Source: Bradyrhizobium sp. NP1
GTDB taxonomy: Bacteria > Pseudomonadota > Alphaproteobacteria > Rhizobiales > Xanthobacteraceae
Direction of reading: 5' to 3'
DNA length: 64,000 nucleotides
Assembly (NCBI RefSeq): GCF_030378205.1
Contig: NZ_CP127385.1
Span: 6,178,001 to 6,242,000 of the forward strand
A program made the position numbers and the translations under genes. Positions 35,032 through 44,169 of this stretch are shown piece by piece. Within the stretch, counting starts at the first letter, position 1. Every line of letters starts with the position of its first letter. The notes under the pieces were generated by a model, which had not been told where the DNA came from, searched no databases, and worked only from the letters and a program-made list of their open reading frames with translations.

Positions 35032-35183
35032 GGCGCTTCCTTCCCAGATGTTCTTATGCCGGCGCGATCGTCGTCGCTGCCGTTGCGTTCAACTGTAGGG
35101 CCAAAGCGAACGGGCAGGCAAGGGTGACGCCGGCCGGCCCATCGATCCTGTTCCGGTCGTGATCGATGCTCGCGCCGCATCGA

Positions 35184-35945
35184 TCATGGCGGGCCGGAAT
35201 GATGCTCGAGCACGCGACTCTCGTGCCCGAAATAAGCGCGCTCCAGCCGCTTCGGCAAATCGGCTTCGCCGGTCGACGCCTCCAGCGCGATGCGGCCCTG
35301 CACCAGCGCATAGACGCGGTCGGCGCAGGCCAGCGCCTTCTCCAGCAACTGCTCGACCAGCAGCACCGCCGTGCCCTGCCCGCGCAGCCGGGCGATGACG
35401 TTGAGCACGCGATCGACCAGCACCGGCGACAGGCCGGCGGAGGGCTCGTCCAGCATCAACAGCCGCGGCCGGTGCACCAGCCCCTGCGCGACCGTCAGCA
35501 TCTGCTGCTGGCCGCCGGACAGCGCGCCGCCGCGCTCGTGACGCTTCTCGGCGATCTCGGGGAAATAGCACAGCGCCTCCTCGACGCGCGCCAGACGCTC
35601 GCCGCGCGGCAGGTCGTAGCCGGCGAGCAGGAGGTTATCGAGCACCGAGATCTGGGTGAAGACGCGGTGGCCCTCGATGACATGGATGAGGCCGGCGCGC
35701 ACCGCCTCGCGCGGCGTGATGTTGGCCACCTCTCGCCCGTCGAAGCCTACATGGCCGGCGGTGACCGGCAGCAGGCCGGACAGCGCGCGCAGCATCGTGG
35801 TCTTGCCGGCGCCGTTCGGCCCGAGCAGCGCCACCACCTCGCCGGCGGCGACCGCGAGGTCCACGCCGTGCAATACGCGGATCTTGCCGTAGCCGGATTC
35901 GAGGCCGCTCACGGAAAGCAGCGGCTCAGCCGCCGAGATAGGCAC
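35184..35945 (-). CDS. livF: Branched-chain amino acid-type ABC transporter ATPase LivF (second system)
   Basis: 253-residue ATPase with a standard Walker [10 protein letters not shown], the LivF segment GLIHVIEGHRVFTQISVLDNL, signature LSGGQQQMLTVAQGL and Walker B LLMLDEPSAGLSP. A GTG start overlaps the upstream LivM-LivG fusion by 20 bases. Unlike the LivF at 25881-26576 it keeps the Walker A lysine, which makes it a useful internal comparison. Last gene of the second operon. Confidence 0.94.
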   Translation of the reverse strand: MPISAAEPLLSVSGLESGYGKIRVLHGVDLAVAAGEVVALLGPNGAGKTTMLRALSGLLPVTAGHVGFDGREVANITPREAVRAGLIHVIEGHRVFTQISVLDNLLLAGYDLPRGERLARVEEALCYFPEIAEKRHERGGALSGGQQQMLTVAQGLVHRPRLLMLDEPSAGLSPVLVDRVLNVIARLRGQGTAVLLVEQLLEKALACADRVYALVQGRIALEASTGEADLPKRLERAYFGHESRVLEHHSGPP

Positions 35946-37725
35946 TGACGACCTCCTTGTGGACGCGAATTTCGTCGGGCGTGCCGGCGGCGAGGACGCG
36001 GCCGAGATTGAGCACGGTGACCTGATGGCAGATGTCGAAGATCAGGTCGGCATGATGCTCGACCAGCAGCACGCCGACGCCGCGCCGGGCGATCGCCTTG
36101 ATCAGTTCGGCGAGCCGGTCGATCTCGTCATTGGCAAGGCCGGCGGCAGGCTCATCCAGCAGCAGGAAATCCGGATCCAGCATCAAGGCGCGGGCGATCT
36201 CGATGAAGCGCAGCTCGCTGTGCTGCAGGCGGTCGGTGCGGACATCGGCGAGCGTCTCGAGGCCGACGACGCCGAGCAGAGCCCTCGCCTTCTCCGCAAG
36301 GGTGCGCTCGTCGCGGCGATTGCGCGGCAGCGCCAGCAGCGCCTCGGCGAAGCTCGCTTTGCCCGCCACCGTGCCGCCGATCATGACGTTCTGCAGCACC
36401 GAGGCTTCGCCGATCACGCGCGGGGTCTGGAAGGTGCGCGCGATGCCGCAGGATGCGCGCAGCGCCGGCCGGCCCGGCGGCAGCGCTTCGCCGCCCAACG
36501 TCATCGTGCCCGCTTTCGCAGCGTAGTAACCCGAGATCACGTTCAGCGTCGTGGTCTTGCCGCTGCCGTTGGGCCCGATCAGACCATGGATCTGGCCGGG
36601 CACGATATCGAGATCGAGGCCGTCGATGGCGCGCACATTGCCGAAGCTCAAGGCGATTGCGCGGAGCTGCAACGGCTTGTCGCCGGTGCGCTCGCGCATG
36701 ATTGCGCCGAGCGCCGCCGGGCGCGGCAAGATGGCACGGTTGCTGGCGAGCGGGCGGCGGCTGCGGAAGTCGAGCAGCGCCGCGATGCCGCCCGGCATCA
36801 CCAGCACGATCAAAAGCAGCAGCACCGCATAGAGGAAGGTCGACCAGGCCGCGAGCGGTGCCGCGATCTCCGGCAGGATGGTCAGGATGATGGTGCCGAG
36901 CAGCGGGCCAAGGATCGAGCCGCGGCCGCCGATCAGGATCGCGATGAAGAACAATATGGAAAGATCGAAGGTGAAGGCATCCGGCGTGATGTAGGTCTGC
37001 AGCGACGCGAACAGGCCGCCGGCCACGGCCGCGAGCGCGCCGGCGAGCAGGAAGATCGCAACCAGCATGCGCGGCTTGGAAATGCCGGTCGCTTCTGCGG
37101 CGACCTCGGCGTCGCGCACCGCGATCAGCGCGCGGCCGAAGCGGCTCCTCGCCACGTTGGCGCTGATCCAGGTGCTGACGACGGCAAAGGCGATGCAGAG
37201 GAAATAGAAGCCCCAGGCGGTGTTGAAGGGTGCGGGGAATTCCGGCCCGGGAATGCCGATGCCGCCGCCGGTGACGCTCTGCCAGGCCAGCGCGATCTGC
37301 GTGACGATGGTGGCGAAGCCTAGCGTCGACATCGCGAAATAGAAGGTGCGCAGCCGCAGCGCCGGCAGGCCGACGATCACGCCGAACAGCGCGCCGACGA
37401 TGGCGGCACACGGCAGCGCGACGAACACCGGGATCGCCGGCATCACGTTGCCGGCGACCAGCACGCTCGTGGTGTAGGCGCCGAGCGTCAGCAGCGCGAC
37501 ATAGCCGATCGCGAGGTGTCCGGCGAAACCGACAATCAGGTTGAGGCCGGACACCAGGACCCAGTAGATCGCCATGCGCGCGCCGATCAGCGCCCAATAG
37601 TCGTTGCCGACCACCGGCAGAAGCAGTGCGATGGCGAGAATGCCGAGGAACGGCGCGAGATGCGGCAGCGCCGCGCGCCAGGCGCCGCTCTCGGCGCGCG
37701 AAGGCACGGTGCTGAGCGCGACCAT
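35926..37725 (-). CDS. LivM-LivG fusion: permease with C-terminal ATPase
   Basis: 599 residues. Residues 1-325 are a LivM-type permease (NLIVGFAGHLAIGYVALLTLGAY near residue 60, about nine membrane segments). Residues 350-599 are a LivG-type ATPase with Walker A GPNGSGKTT, FQTPRV at the Q-loop, signature LQHSELRFIEIARAL and Walker B FLLLDEPAAGL. Membrane part and ATPase are joined by a short Arg/Pro-rich linker. The ATG at 37725 shares one base with the livH stop. Longer upstream open frame is a livH shadow. Fused LivM-LivG proteins are known in alphaproteobacteria. Confidence 0.93.
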   Translation of the reverse strand: MVALSTVPSRAESGAWRAALPHLAPFLGILAIALLLPVVGNDYWALIGARMAIYWVLVSGLNLIVGFAGHLAIGYVALLTLGAYTTSVLVAGNVMPAIPVFVALPCAAIVGALFGVIVGLPALRLRTFYFAMSTLGFATIVTQIALAWQSVTGGGIGIPGPEFPAPFNTAWGFYFLCIAFAVVSTWISANVARSRFGRALIAVRDAEVAAEATGISKPRMLVAIFLLAGALAAVAGGLFASLQTYITPDAFTFDLSILFFIAILIGGRGSILGPLLGTIILTILPEIAAPLAAWSTFLYAVLLLLIVLVMPGGIAALLDFRSRRPLASNRAILPRPAALGAIMRERTGDKPLQLRAIALSFGNVRAIDGLDLDIVPGQIHGLIGPNGSGKTTTLNVISGYYAAKAGTMTLGGEALPPGRPALRASCGIARTFQTPRVIGEASVLQNVMIGGTVAGKASFAEALLALPRNRRDERTLAEKARALLGVVGLETLADVRTDRLQHSELRFIEIARALMLDPDFLLLDEPAAGLANDEIDRLAELIKAIARRGVGVLLVEHHADLIFDICHQVTVLNLGRVLAAGTPDEIRVHKEVVSAYLGG

Positions 37726-38582
37726 CACACCCTCCGCGCCGCGGCTGCGCCGAACAGGCCTTGCGGCGCCGTCAGCAGCACGACGATGAAGAGTGCGAAC
37801 ACCGCGACGGAGGAGAAGATGCCGCCGACCAGGAAATTGGCCGCCTGCTGGAACAGCCCCAGCACGAGGCCGCCGACGATGGCGCCGCGGTTGTTGCCCA
37901 GCCCCCCGAGCGCGACCGGCACGAAGCCGTAGAAATTGAGCAGCGCGCCGTTGGCGAAGAAGGCGAGCAGCAACTCGCCGCCGGAAAACCCGGCGATGCC
38001 GCCGACGATGCCGGCGAGCGCGTAGCTTGCGACCCGCAGATTGCGCTCCGGAAGGCCGAGCGCGCGGGCGGCGAAATTGTCTTCCGCGATGGCGACGAAG
38101 GCGCGCCCGACCAGGGTGCGGCGGTAGAGATATTCGAGGCCGAGGATGGTGATCGCGCAGGCGGCCACCGGCAGCCAGAATTTCTCGTCGAGCGCGCCGC
38201 TGCCCCACCCGATCAGGCGCGGGAAGGGCTGCGGCTCGGTGCCCCATTTGATCGCGGCGACCTGCTGGATCATCAGCGCCACCGCGAGCGTCGAGAGCAC
38301 GTAGAGATGCTGGTCGAGGCTCTTGAGCACCGGCCGCACCGCGATGAATTCGGTGATGATCCCGATGATGGCGCAGCAGAGCAGCGTCAGCACGAAACCC
38401 GCCAGCACCGGCAAGCCGAGCTTCAGCGTGAACATCGAGCCGAACACGCCGCCGAGCATGGCGAGCTGGCCCGCGGTGAAGCTCATCACCCGCGAAGTCG
38501 AGAACATCGTGTTGTAGGTGACGCCGACGAGCGCGTAGACCGCGCCGGCCGCCAGTCCGGATGCGAGGATCGAGGCCAGCAT
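37725..38582 (-). CDS. livH: Branched-chain amino acid-type ABC transporter permease LivH (second system)
   Basis: 285-residue permease with about eight membrane segments. The N-terminal pattern ASGLAAGAVYALVGVTYNTMFSTSRVMSFTAGQLAMLGG and the central TLVGRAFVAIAEDNFAARALG cytoplasmic loop are the LivH hallmarks. It lies 19 bp after the receptor gene and overlaps the LivM-LivG fusion gene by one base (TGATG). Confidence 0.94.
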   Translation of the reverse strand: MLASILASGLAAGAVYALVGVTYNTMFSTSRVMSFTAGQLAMLGGVFGSMFTLKLGLPVLAGFVLTLLCCAIIGIITEFIAVRPVLKSLDQHLYVLSTLAVALMIQQVAAIKWGTEPQPFPRLIGWGSGALDEKFWLPVAACAITILGLEYLYRRTLVGRAFVAIAEDNFAARALGLPERNLRVASYALAGIVGGIAGFSGGELLLAFFANGALLNFYGFVPVALGGLGNNRGAIVGGLVLGLFQQAANFLVGGIFSSVAVFALFIVVLLTAPQGLFGAAAARRV

Positions 38583-38601
38583 GGGCCCGGCTCCGCGCGC
38601 T

Positions 38602-39798
38602 TTACGAATATCCCGGGGCCAGCGCGAAGGTGCCGTTCTTCGCGGTGCTCGCCTGCGACATCACGATCTCGTCGGTCGGGTAGCCGTTGTGCTGGGTCGG
38701 CGTCCAGGTGTAGTCGCCGAAATAGCCGGGATAGCGGGTCAGCGAGTTCAGGTAGGCGACGATGCCGGTCGGGTCCGTCGAGCCGCTCGCCTCCACCGCC
38801 TTGGCGAACAGCTCGATCGCATCGATGCCGCCGGCGATCCACCACAGCAGCGTGTCGCTGAGCATGACATTGGCCTTGGCCAGCCGCGCGACGAGGTCCT
38901 CGCTCTTCGGCGGCAGCTTGCCGCCCGCATCATAGCTGCAGCTCTTGTAGCCGACCGCATAGACCTTCTCCCAGTTCGCCGGCTTCTCGACGAGCCCTGC
39001 GATCTCGCCCGAGGAGAGCGAGGGGTGACCGACGAAGGCGACGTCCCAGTTCATGGCGGCGCGGGTGTTGAACATGCGCGCCTCCATGCCGGTGGTGACG
39101 CTCCACACCACGATGACCTCGGCGCCGGCATTGCGGGCGCGCAACAGGTCCGGCGTCATGTCGGGCTGGGTCGCGTCGATATTGGCCTGGTAGACGATCT
39201 CGGCGCCGTCCTTCTTGAACGCCGCAACGGACGCGCCGACCGCGGTGACGCCATAGCCCGTGGTGTCGCCGATCACCGCGACCTTCTTCACCTTGAGGAT
39301 ATTGAGGCAGTAGTTGCGCACCGCGTCGTCCCACTGGCTGTTGGACGGCGCCATGCGGAAGGCATTGGGATATTTGGCGGGATCGATCAGCGTTTCCACC
39401 ACGCAAGGGTGGATGTTCGGCATCTTGGCGCGCGCCATGATCGGCGTGGTCGCGAGCGACTCGCCCGAATTGAGCGGCCCCCAGATGCCGTGAACCCTGA
39501 GCTGGCTGATCATTTCCTGGGTGGCGTTGACCGCCTTGGTCGGGTCGCCCTGGGTGTCGCGGGTGATCAGCTCGATCTTGCGGCCCTTGACGCCGCCGGC
39601 CGAATTGATCGCCTCGACGGCAAACATCACGCCGCGGTTGAAGCCGACCGTCGGCGCCGAGCTCGGGCCGGTCATCGCCGCCAGGAAGCCGATCTTGATC
39701 GGCTCGGCTTGCGCGACCGCGGGCGACGGAAATGAAAATGAGGCAGCACTGAGCGCGCCGGCGCTGCCCAGCAGGACGTCACGACGTGAAATGGCCAT
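38602..39798 (-). CDS. Branched-chain amino acid-type ABC transporter substrate-binding protein (second system)
   Basis: 398-residue periplasmic receptor. The signal MAISRRDVLLGSAGALSAAS contains a twin-arginine motif, as in several Bradyrhizobium receptors, and the mature chain begins EPIKIGFLAAMTGPSSAPTVG with the family ligand loop. Ends ALAPGYS. The ATG at 39798 has GGAG upstream; the open frame extends 40 codons further but without a recognisable domain. First gene of receptor-livH-livMG-livF. The ligand is unknown. Confidence 0.93.
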   Translation of the reverse strand: MAISRRDVLLGSAGALSAASFSFPSPAVAQAEPIKIGFLAAMTGPSSAPTVGFNRGVMFAVEAINSAGGVKGRKIELITRDTQGDPTKAVNATQEMISQLRVHGIWGPLNSGESLATTPIMARAKMPNIHPCVVETLIDPAKYPNAFRMAPSNSQWDDAVRNYCLNILKVKKVAVIGDTTGYGVTAVGASVAAFKKDGAEIVYQANIDATQPDMTPDLLRARNAGAEVIVVWSVTTGMEARMFNTRAAMNWDVAFVGHPSLSSGEIAGLVEKPANWEKVYAVGYKSCSYDAGGKLPPKSEDLVARLAKANVMLSDTLLWWIAGGIDAIELFAKAVEASGSTDPTGIVAYLNSLTRYPGYFGDYTWTPTQHNGYPTDEIVMSQASTAKNGTFALAPGYS

Positions 39799-40225
39799 GA
39801 AATGCTCCCGATCGTTCCCTCCCGGCGCCCGTCTGTCGCGGGCGTCCGGTGCCTGTTTTTTCGGCATCAAGGCCGAATTGTTGTTTGGCGGGCGCGAGTT
39901 TGGGCCAGACTGCGACAACTTGTCCAGAGGCTCTGAAGTAAGGCGCCTGCGATCGGCAGCTCACACCGCATCGGCTTCCTTGATCCGGCAGGAGGTGGTC
40001 GGCGTGCCGCGCGACGAAGTCGCCATGTGCGCTTGCGCCTGATGCGACGATTTGGCTCGTGCGGGGGCAGCACGACTGACGCATCGACGCGCGTCCCGAA
40101 TTGAAATTTCCTGTAGTGAACTTGGCTGCTCCGATCGAGCACTAACTTCGCAGAGGGCGCCGGCAGGCCATGGCGGTATCATGACCATTGCCAGCACGGT
40201 CGCGCCCGATCGTCGAGGTGTCGCC
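39799..40225. other. 427-bp spacer between divergent genes
   Basis: Region between the second ABC receptor gene and the caspase-like gene. No RNA gene, palindrome of the CTAG family or convincing small gene was seen. It should hold both promoters. In-frame ATG codons at 40181 and further upstream could extend the caspase-like protein, but the ribosome binding site favours 40226. Confidence 0.5.
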
Positions 40226-41686
40226 ATGCGCCGTCCATTCATTCGCAACGCCTTGTTTGCATCCGGCCTGTTGCTGTCTCTGCCAATCCTGAACCTGCCG
40301 GCGGAGGCCACGGAAAGCCGCGTCGCGCTTGTCATCGGCCAGTCCGCCTATCGCGCGGTGCCTGCGCTGCCCAACGCCGCCAACGACGCCAGGCAGATGA
40401 CCGACCTGCTCGGCGCCGCCGGCTTTTCGGTGACATCAGCGCCCGACCTCGGCCAGAACGAGATGCGGCAGGCGGTCAGCGACTTCGCCGGCAAGATCGC
40501 GGCAAGCGGGCCCGACACGGTCGCGCTGGTGTTCTATGCCGGTCACGGCCTGCAGATCGACGGCGAGAACTATCTGGTGCCGGTCGATGTCGATCCGAAA
40601 CGGGAGAGCGACATTCCGGTGCAGGCGGTGCGGCTGAACGATCTCATGAACACGCTCGGCGCACTGCCGACCAGGATGCGCATCGTCATGCTCGATGCCT
40701 GCCGCAACAACCCGTTCCCGGCCCTGAGCGGCGCCACCGGCCACGGGCTTGCCATCGTCGACACCAAGGCGGGCGCGTCCGGCTCCTTCATCTCCTACTC
40801 GACCTCGCCCGGCGCGGAGGCCGAGGATGGCAGCGGCGAGGACAGCCCCTACACCACGGCTGTGCTCTCGATCGCCCGCCAGCCGAACCTGTCGATCGAG
40901 GAAGCCTTCAAGCGCATACGGGTCGCGGTAAACCAGGCGACCGAGGGACGGCAGACGCCCTGGGAGAGCTCGTCGCTGACCAGCGACTTCAGGTTCTTTT
41001 CGGGTGACGGCGCCCCGCCAGCCGCGGCGACGACACCGGCGGCCGCCTCTCAGCCTGCTTCCGCAACGCGCACGGTCGAGGACTGGCGCAAGGCGCTCGC
41101 GGGCAAGGAGCCGAAGGTGGCCTATGAACTCGTCGTCGCCGACGACACGGTCGCCGCCTATGAGGCCTATGTCGCGCAGTTCGCGCAAGGCGCTTACGCG
41201 CCGCGGGTGCGCTCGCTGCTCGAGCGCAGGCGCGAGATGATCGCCTGGGCCAAGGCGGTTGCGATCAACACCACCGCCTCTTACGCGGAGTTCCTCGCTC
41301 TCTATGGCGGCAGCGATCTCGCCGCCACCGCGCGCAAGATAGAAGAACGGGTGCGCAACCGCGCGCTTGTGGCCGCGATTGCGCCGACGACCGTTGCCCT
41401 GGGGCCGACCTGCCCGTGCTCCACGCCACCCGCATCACCGGCGATCTCGCCGGCACGCAAGAAGGCGGATATTTCGCCGCCGGTCAAGGACACCAGGAAG
41501 CGGGCCGACACGTCGACGCCGAAGCGGCGGCCGCCACCGGATGAGATCGTGGTCGACCGCGGTCCGCCGCCCGGTGCCATCATGGAAGGCATCGGCCTTG
41601 GCGTCGGCATCGGGCTTGGCATGGGTGGTGGTGGAATGGGACGCGGCGGCGGCGGAATGCCGAATGGTGGCTACCGGCGGTATTAG
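40226..41686 (+). CDS. Exported caspase-like (peptidase C14) protein
   Basis: 486 residues. Signal peptide MRRPFIRNALFASGLLLSL (cleavage near AEA) precedes a caspase p20 fold: RVALVIGQSAYRAVPALPNAANDA, catalytic His107 in FYAGHG and Cys159 in LDACRNNPF, so the dyad is intact. A Pro/Ala linker and an alpha-helical region (residues about 285-395) follow, then a basic/Pro-rich stretch and a Gly/Met-rich C-terminus (GGGGMGRGGGGMPNGGYRRY). The start at 40226 has GAGGTG upstream. Substrate and role are unknown; such proteins cleave after Arg/Lys or act in stress responses. Confidence 0.88.
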   Translation: MRRPFIRNALFASGLLLSLPILNLPAEATESRVALVIGQSAYRAVPALPNAANDARQMTDLLGAAGFSVTSAPDLGQNEMRQAVSDFAGKIAASGPDTVALVFYAGHGLQIDGENYLVPVDVDPKRESDIPVQAVRLNDLMNTLGALPTRMRIVMLDACRNNPFPALSGATGHGLAIVDTKAGASGSFISYSTSPGAEAEDGSGEDSPYTTAVLSIARQPNLSIEEAFKRIRVAVNQATEGRQTPWESSSLTSDFRFFSGDGAPPAAATTPAAASQPASATRTVEDWRKALAGKEPKVAYELVVADDTVAAYEAYVAQFAQGAYAPRVRSLLERRREMIAWAKAVAINTTASYAEFLALYGGSDLAATARKIEERVRNRALVAAIAPTTVALGPTCPCSTPPASPAISPARKKADISPPVKDTRKRADTSTPKRRPPPDEIVVDRGPPPGAIMEGIGLGVGIGLGMGGGGMGRGGGGMPNGGYRRY

Positions 41687-41802
41687 CGTCGCCCACTGCC
41701 ACGCGGCCTCACACGCCGGCCCGCAGATGCCGGCGTGTCCCGCCCTTTTGACTTTGGCGGTCGAGCCGGTAGGCTTTGACGGTTCGACGCGAGCAGGGAT
41801 CG

Positions 41803-43491
41803 ATGGCGCAGGGCGTTGCAGAGAAAGCCAACCACTCGTGGCTGCCATTCCGTTCGCTGCGTGCCTATCGCCCAGGCTTCCTGCCGGGCGACCTCGCAGC
41901 CGGCCTGACGCTGGCCGCGATCGCGATCCCCGAGCAGATGGCGACCGCGCGGCTCGGCGGCTTCCCGCCGGAGATCGGCTTCTTCGCCTTCATCACGGGG
42001 TCGGTCGGATTTGCGATGTTCGGCGCCAACCGGTTCCTGTCCTGCGGCGCCGATTCGACCATCACGCCGATCTTCGCCGGCGGGCTCGCGATGCTCGCCG
42101 CGGTCGGCTCGCCGGATTATCAGGCACTCGCGATCGCTCTCGCCCTGCTGGTCGGCGTTATGCTGACGCTGAGCGGCCTGTTTCGCCTCGGCGGGATCGC
42201 CAATTTGCTGTCGGTGCCGGTGACGGTCGGGTTCCTCGCCGGCATCGCCGTGCACATCCTGGTGTCGCAACTGCCCGGGGTGCTCGGGCTGCCCTCGCCT
42301 TCCGGATCGACGATTGAGCGCATCGGCGTGCTCGCGGGCGAGCTCGGCCATGTCAATATCTTCACCCTTGTCATCGGCCTCGGCGTGCTCGCCGTGGTGT
42401 TCGCCTGCGAGTTCGTCAGTGCGAAGATTCCCGGCGCGCTGATCGGGCTGGTCGCCGCGACGCTCGCGGTGATCGGGGCCGGCCTCGAAGCCAAGGGCGT
42501 GCGCGTGGTCGGCGCGGTGCCGGGCACGCTGCCGATACCGTCGCTGCCCGACATCGCGCCGGAACGCTGGGCGCGCCTCGTGTCGCTCGCGCTGACGATC
42601 GCCATCGTCGTGATGGTGCAGACGGCGGCGACCACGCGCGCGTTCCCGTCCGACCCCGACAAGCCCGCCGACGTCGACCGCGATTTTCTCGGCGCCGGCG
42701 CCGGCAGCATCCTCGCCGGCCTGTTCGGCGCCTTCCCGGTCAACGCCAGCCCGCCGCGGACCGGCATCGTCGCCGAGACCGGCGGCCATTCGCAGGCTTC
42801 TGGCCTCTTCGCCGCGACCATCGTGCTGGCGCTGCTCGCCTTCGGCACCGGACTGCTCGCGCATGTGCCGGACGCGGCACTCGGCGGCATTCTGCTGTTC
42901 GTGGCGCTGCGCATCATCCGGCTGCGCCAGATCCTCACCATCTACCGCCAGTCCAAGGCCGAATTCCTCCTCGTCCTTGCCACCGTGGCCGCCATCGTCG
43001 CGCTGCCGATCCAGCAGGGCGCCGGGCTCGGCATCACGCTGTCGCTGCTGCATGGCATCTGGAGCACGACGCGCGCCCGGCTTGTCACCTTCGATCGCGT
43101 GCCCGGCACCACGATCTGGTGGCCGGCCCATCCGCATGTCGCGGGCGAACGCGTCCCCGGCGTCGCCGTCGTCGGCATGCAGGCGCCGCTGTCGTTCCTC
43201 AACGCGCCGAGCTTCCGGGCCGACGTGCTCGGCGTCGTCAAGGCCGCGGTGCCGAAGCCGAAGCTGCTGGTGCTGGAAGCCAGCGGCATGGTCGAGATCG
43301 ACTTCACCGCCGCGCAGGTGCTGCACGAGTTGCTTGGCGAGTGCCGCGACGAAGGGGTGACGGTGGCGATGGCGCGGCTCGAATCGACCCGCGCGCAGGC
43401 AGCCTTCGAGCGTTTCGCGCTTTATGATGTCCTGCCGCGGGACCACATCTTCCACAGCGTCGAGGAAGCCGTGCGCGCGCTGGCGAAGTAG
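41803..43491 (+). CDS. SulP family anion transporter with STAS domain
   Basis: 562 residues. The SulP membrane domain (about residues 20-405) starts with YRPGFLPGDLAAGLTLAAIAIPEQMATARL and includes FPVNASPPRTGIVAETGGHSQ; a C-terminal STAS domain (about 430-555) contains LVLEASGMVEIDFTAAQVLHEL. Substrates of the family are sulfate, bicarbonate or dicarboxylates. The ATG at 41803 follows GCAGGGAT and is preferred over an upstream TTG. No carbonic anhydrase or sulfur gene is adjacent, so the substrate is open. Confidence 0.94.
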   Translation: MAQGVAEKANHSWLPFRSLRAYRPGFLPGDLAAGLTLAAIAIPEQMATARLGGFPPEIGFFAFITGSVGFAMFGANRFLSCGADSTITPIFAGGLAMLAAVGSPDYQALAIALALLVGVMLTLSGLFRLGGIANLLSVPVTVGFLAGIAVHILVSQLPGVLGLPSPSGSTIERIGVLAGELGHVNIFTLVIGLGVLAVVFACEFVSAKIPGALIGLVAATLAVIGAGLEAKGVRVVGAVPGTLPIPSLPDIAPERWARLVSLALTIAIVVMVQTAATTRAFPSDPDKPADVDRDFLGAGAGSILAGLFGAFPVNASPPRTGIVAETGGHSQASGLFAATIVLALLAFGTGLLAHVPDAALGGILLFVALRIIRLRQILTIYRQSKAEFLLVLATVAAIVALPIQQGAGLGITLSLLHGIWSTTRARLVTFDRVPGTTIWWPAHPHVAGERVPGVAVVGMQAPLSFLNAPSFRADVLGVVKAAVPKPKLLVLEASGMVEIDFTAAQVLHELLGECRDEGVTVAMARLESTRAQAAFERFALYDVLPRDHIFHSVEEAVRALAK

Positions 43492-43501
43492 CCGCGAGCC
43501 T

Positions 43502-43906
43502 TCATAGCCGCAGCGCCGGATGGGCGTTGGTGACATCCGTCCGGATCGTTTCGGCCTGGATGGCGCGGAACAGGATCCGCGCCGTCTTCATGTCGTTGGC
43601 CTTCGCGCAGAGGTCCACGATCTGGGCGACCGCGGAATCGCGCATCAGGTCGTCGGAAATCTTCATGGCGATCTCCATCGCGGCGCGCGCCGCGCGCTCA
43701 TAGCGTTCGGATTCGCGCTGCCGCTTGGCCTGGTCCGACTTTTGCCTCGCATCCGGCCCGCCCGCGGAGCCGGCGACCTGCTCGGCGCTGTCGGCCGCGG
43801 AGCGGCAGATGTTGCGGATACGCTCCGCCGCCGCGATATCGCCGATCGGCCCCGCGATCGGCTCGTCCCAGACCTCCTTTGGCGTCGTTTTGCCAAACCG
43901 CCACAT
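43502..43906 (-). CDS. Hypothetical charged helical protein
   Basis: 134 residues with no recognised family. It has no signal peptide or membrane segment. The middle (about residues 25-110) is predicted alpha-helical with regular Ala, Arg, Lys and Glu spacing (KRQRESERYERAARAAMEIAMKI), and the C-terminal half DSAVAQIVDLCAKANDMKTARILFRAI looks like one or two TPR/SEL1-like helical hairpins. It converges on the SulP gene (10 bp between stops) and its start is 28 bp from a chain of four CTAG palindromes. Function unknown. Confidence 0.7.
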   Translation of the reverse strand: MWRFGKTTPKEVWDEPIAGPIGDIAAAERIRNICRSAADSAEQVAGSAGGPDARQKSDQAKRQRESERYERAARAAMEIAMKISDDLMRDSAVAQIVDLCAKANDMKTARILFRAIQAETIRTDVTNAHPALRL

Positions 43907-43933
43907 CGCGCCGACCCTGGCTGCACGGGGAAG

Positions 43934-44008
43934 CTAGTGGTCCGATCCTGACATTCGCATGCCGCCTGAGGAGGCACGTTTGCGAATTTCTGAACCAAAC
44001 CACACTAG
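43934..44008. repeat. CTAG-palindrome D1, mosaic of alpha and delta arms
   Basis: The left arm CTAGTGGTCCGATCCTGAC matches the alpha subtype (as at 21978), whereas the right arm, TTTCTGAACCAAACCACACTAG read as complement, matches the delta subtype (as at 25807). Only the outer CTAGTG and the ATTCGCA core pair well. Shares its terminal CTAG with the next palindrome. Confidence 0.85.
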
Positions 44009-44079
44009 TGTTCCGATTCCGAAGTTCGCATCATTCTGCGGCCCCTCGTTTGCGAACTTCGGAATCGAAGGGACACTAG
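44005..44079. repeat. CTAG-palindrome D2 (gamma subtype)
   Basis: 75-bp palindrome with a long well-paired stem (GATTCCGAAGTTCGCA against its complement) and CTAG at both ends. Closely matches 25728-25801 including loop sequence TCTGCGGCCCCTCG. Confidence 0.9.
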
Positions 44080-44091
44080 CAACTTATTGAT

Positions 44092-44169
44092 CTAGTGTGG
44101 CTTTGGTTCAGAAGTCCGCATGACGAACTCGCGGCGACAATGGTGCGGACTTCTGAACCGCCACACTAG
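44092..44169. repeat. CTAG-palindrome D3 (delta subtype)
   Basis: 78-bp palindrome almost identical to 25807-25884 in arms and loop, CTAG at both ends. Its last CTAG is shared with D4. The 12-base linker before it (CAACTTATTGAT) resembles linkers at the other loci. Confidence 0.9.

Noticed and set aside
40181..40225. Upstream ATG codons that would extend the caspase-like protein
   Set aside because: An ATG at 40226 has a good ribosome binding site and begins the signal peptide; the extension would bury it.
40226..41686. Caspase-like protein as part of a defence system (CBASS-, gasdermin- or type III CRISPR-linked)
   Set aside because: It has a signal peptide and no effector, sensor, gasdermin or CRISPR neighbour; the adjacent genes are a transporter and an ABC receptor.
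41683..43536. Minus-strand open frame of about 600 codons opposite the SulP gene
   Set aside because: Composition is repetitive and charged, with no domain; the plus-strand product is a full SulP-STAS protein.
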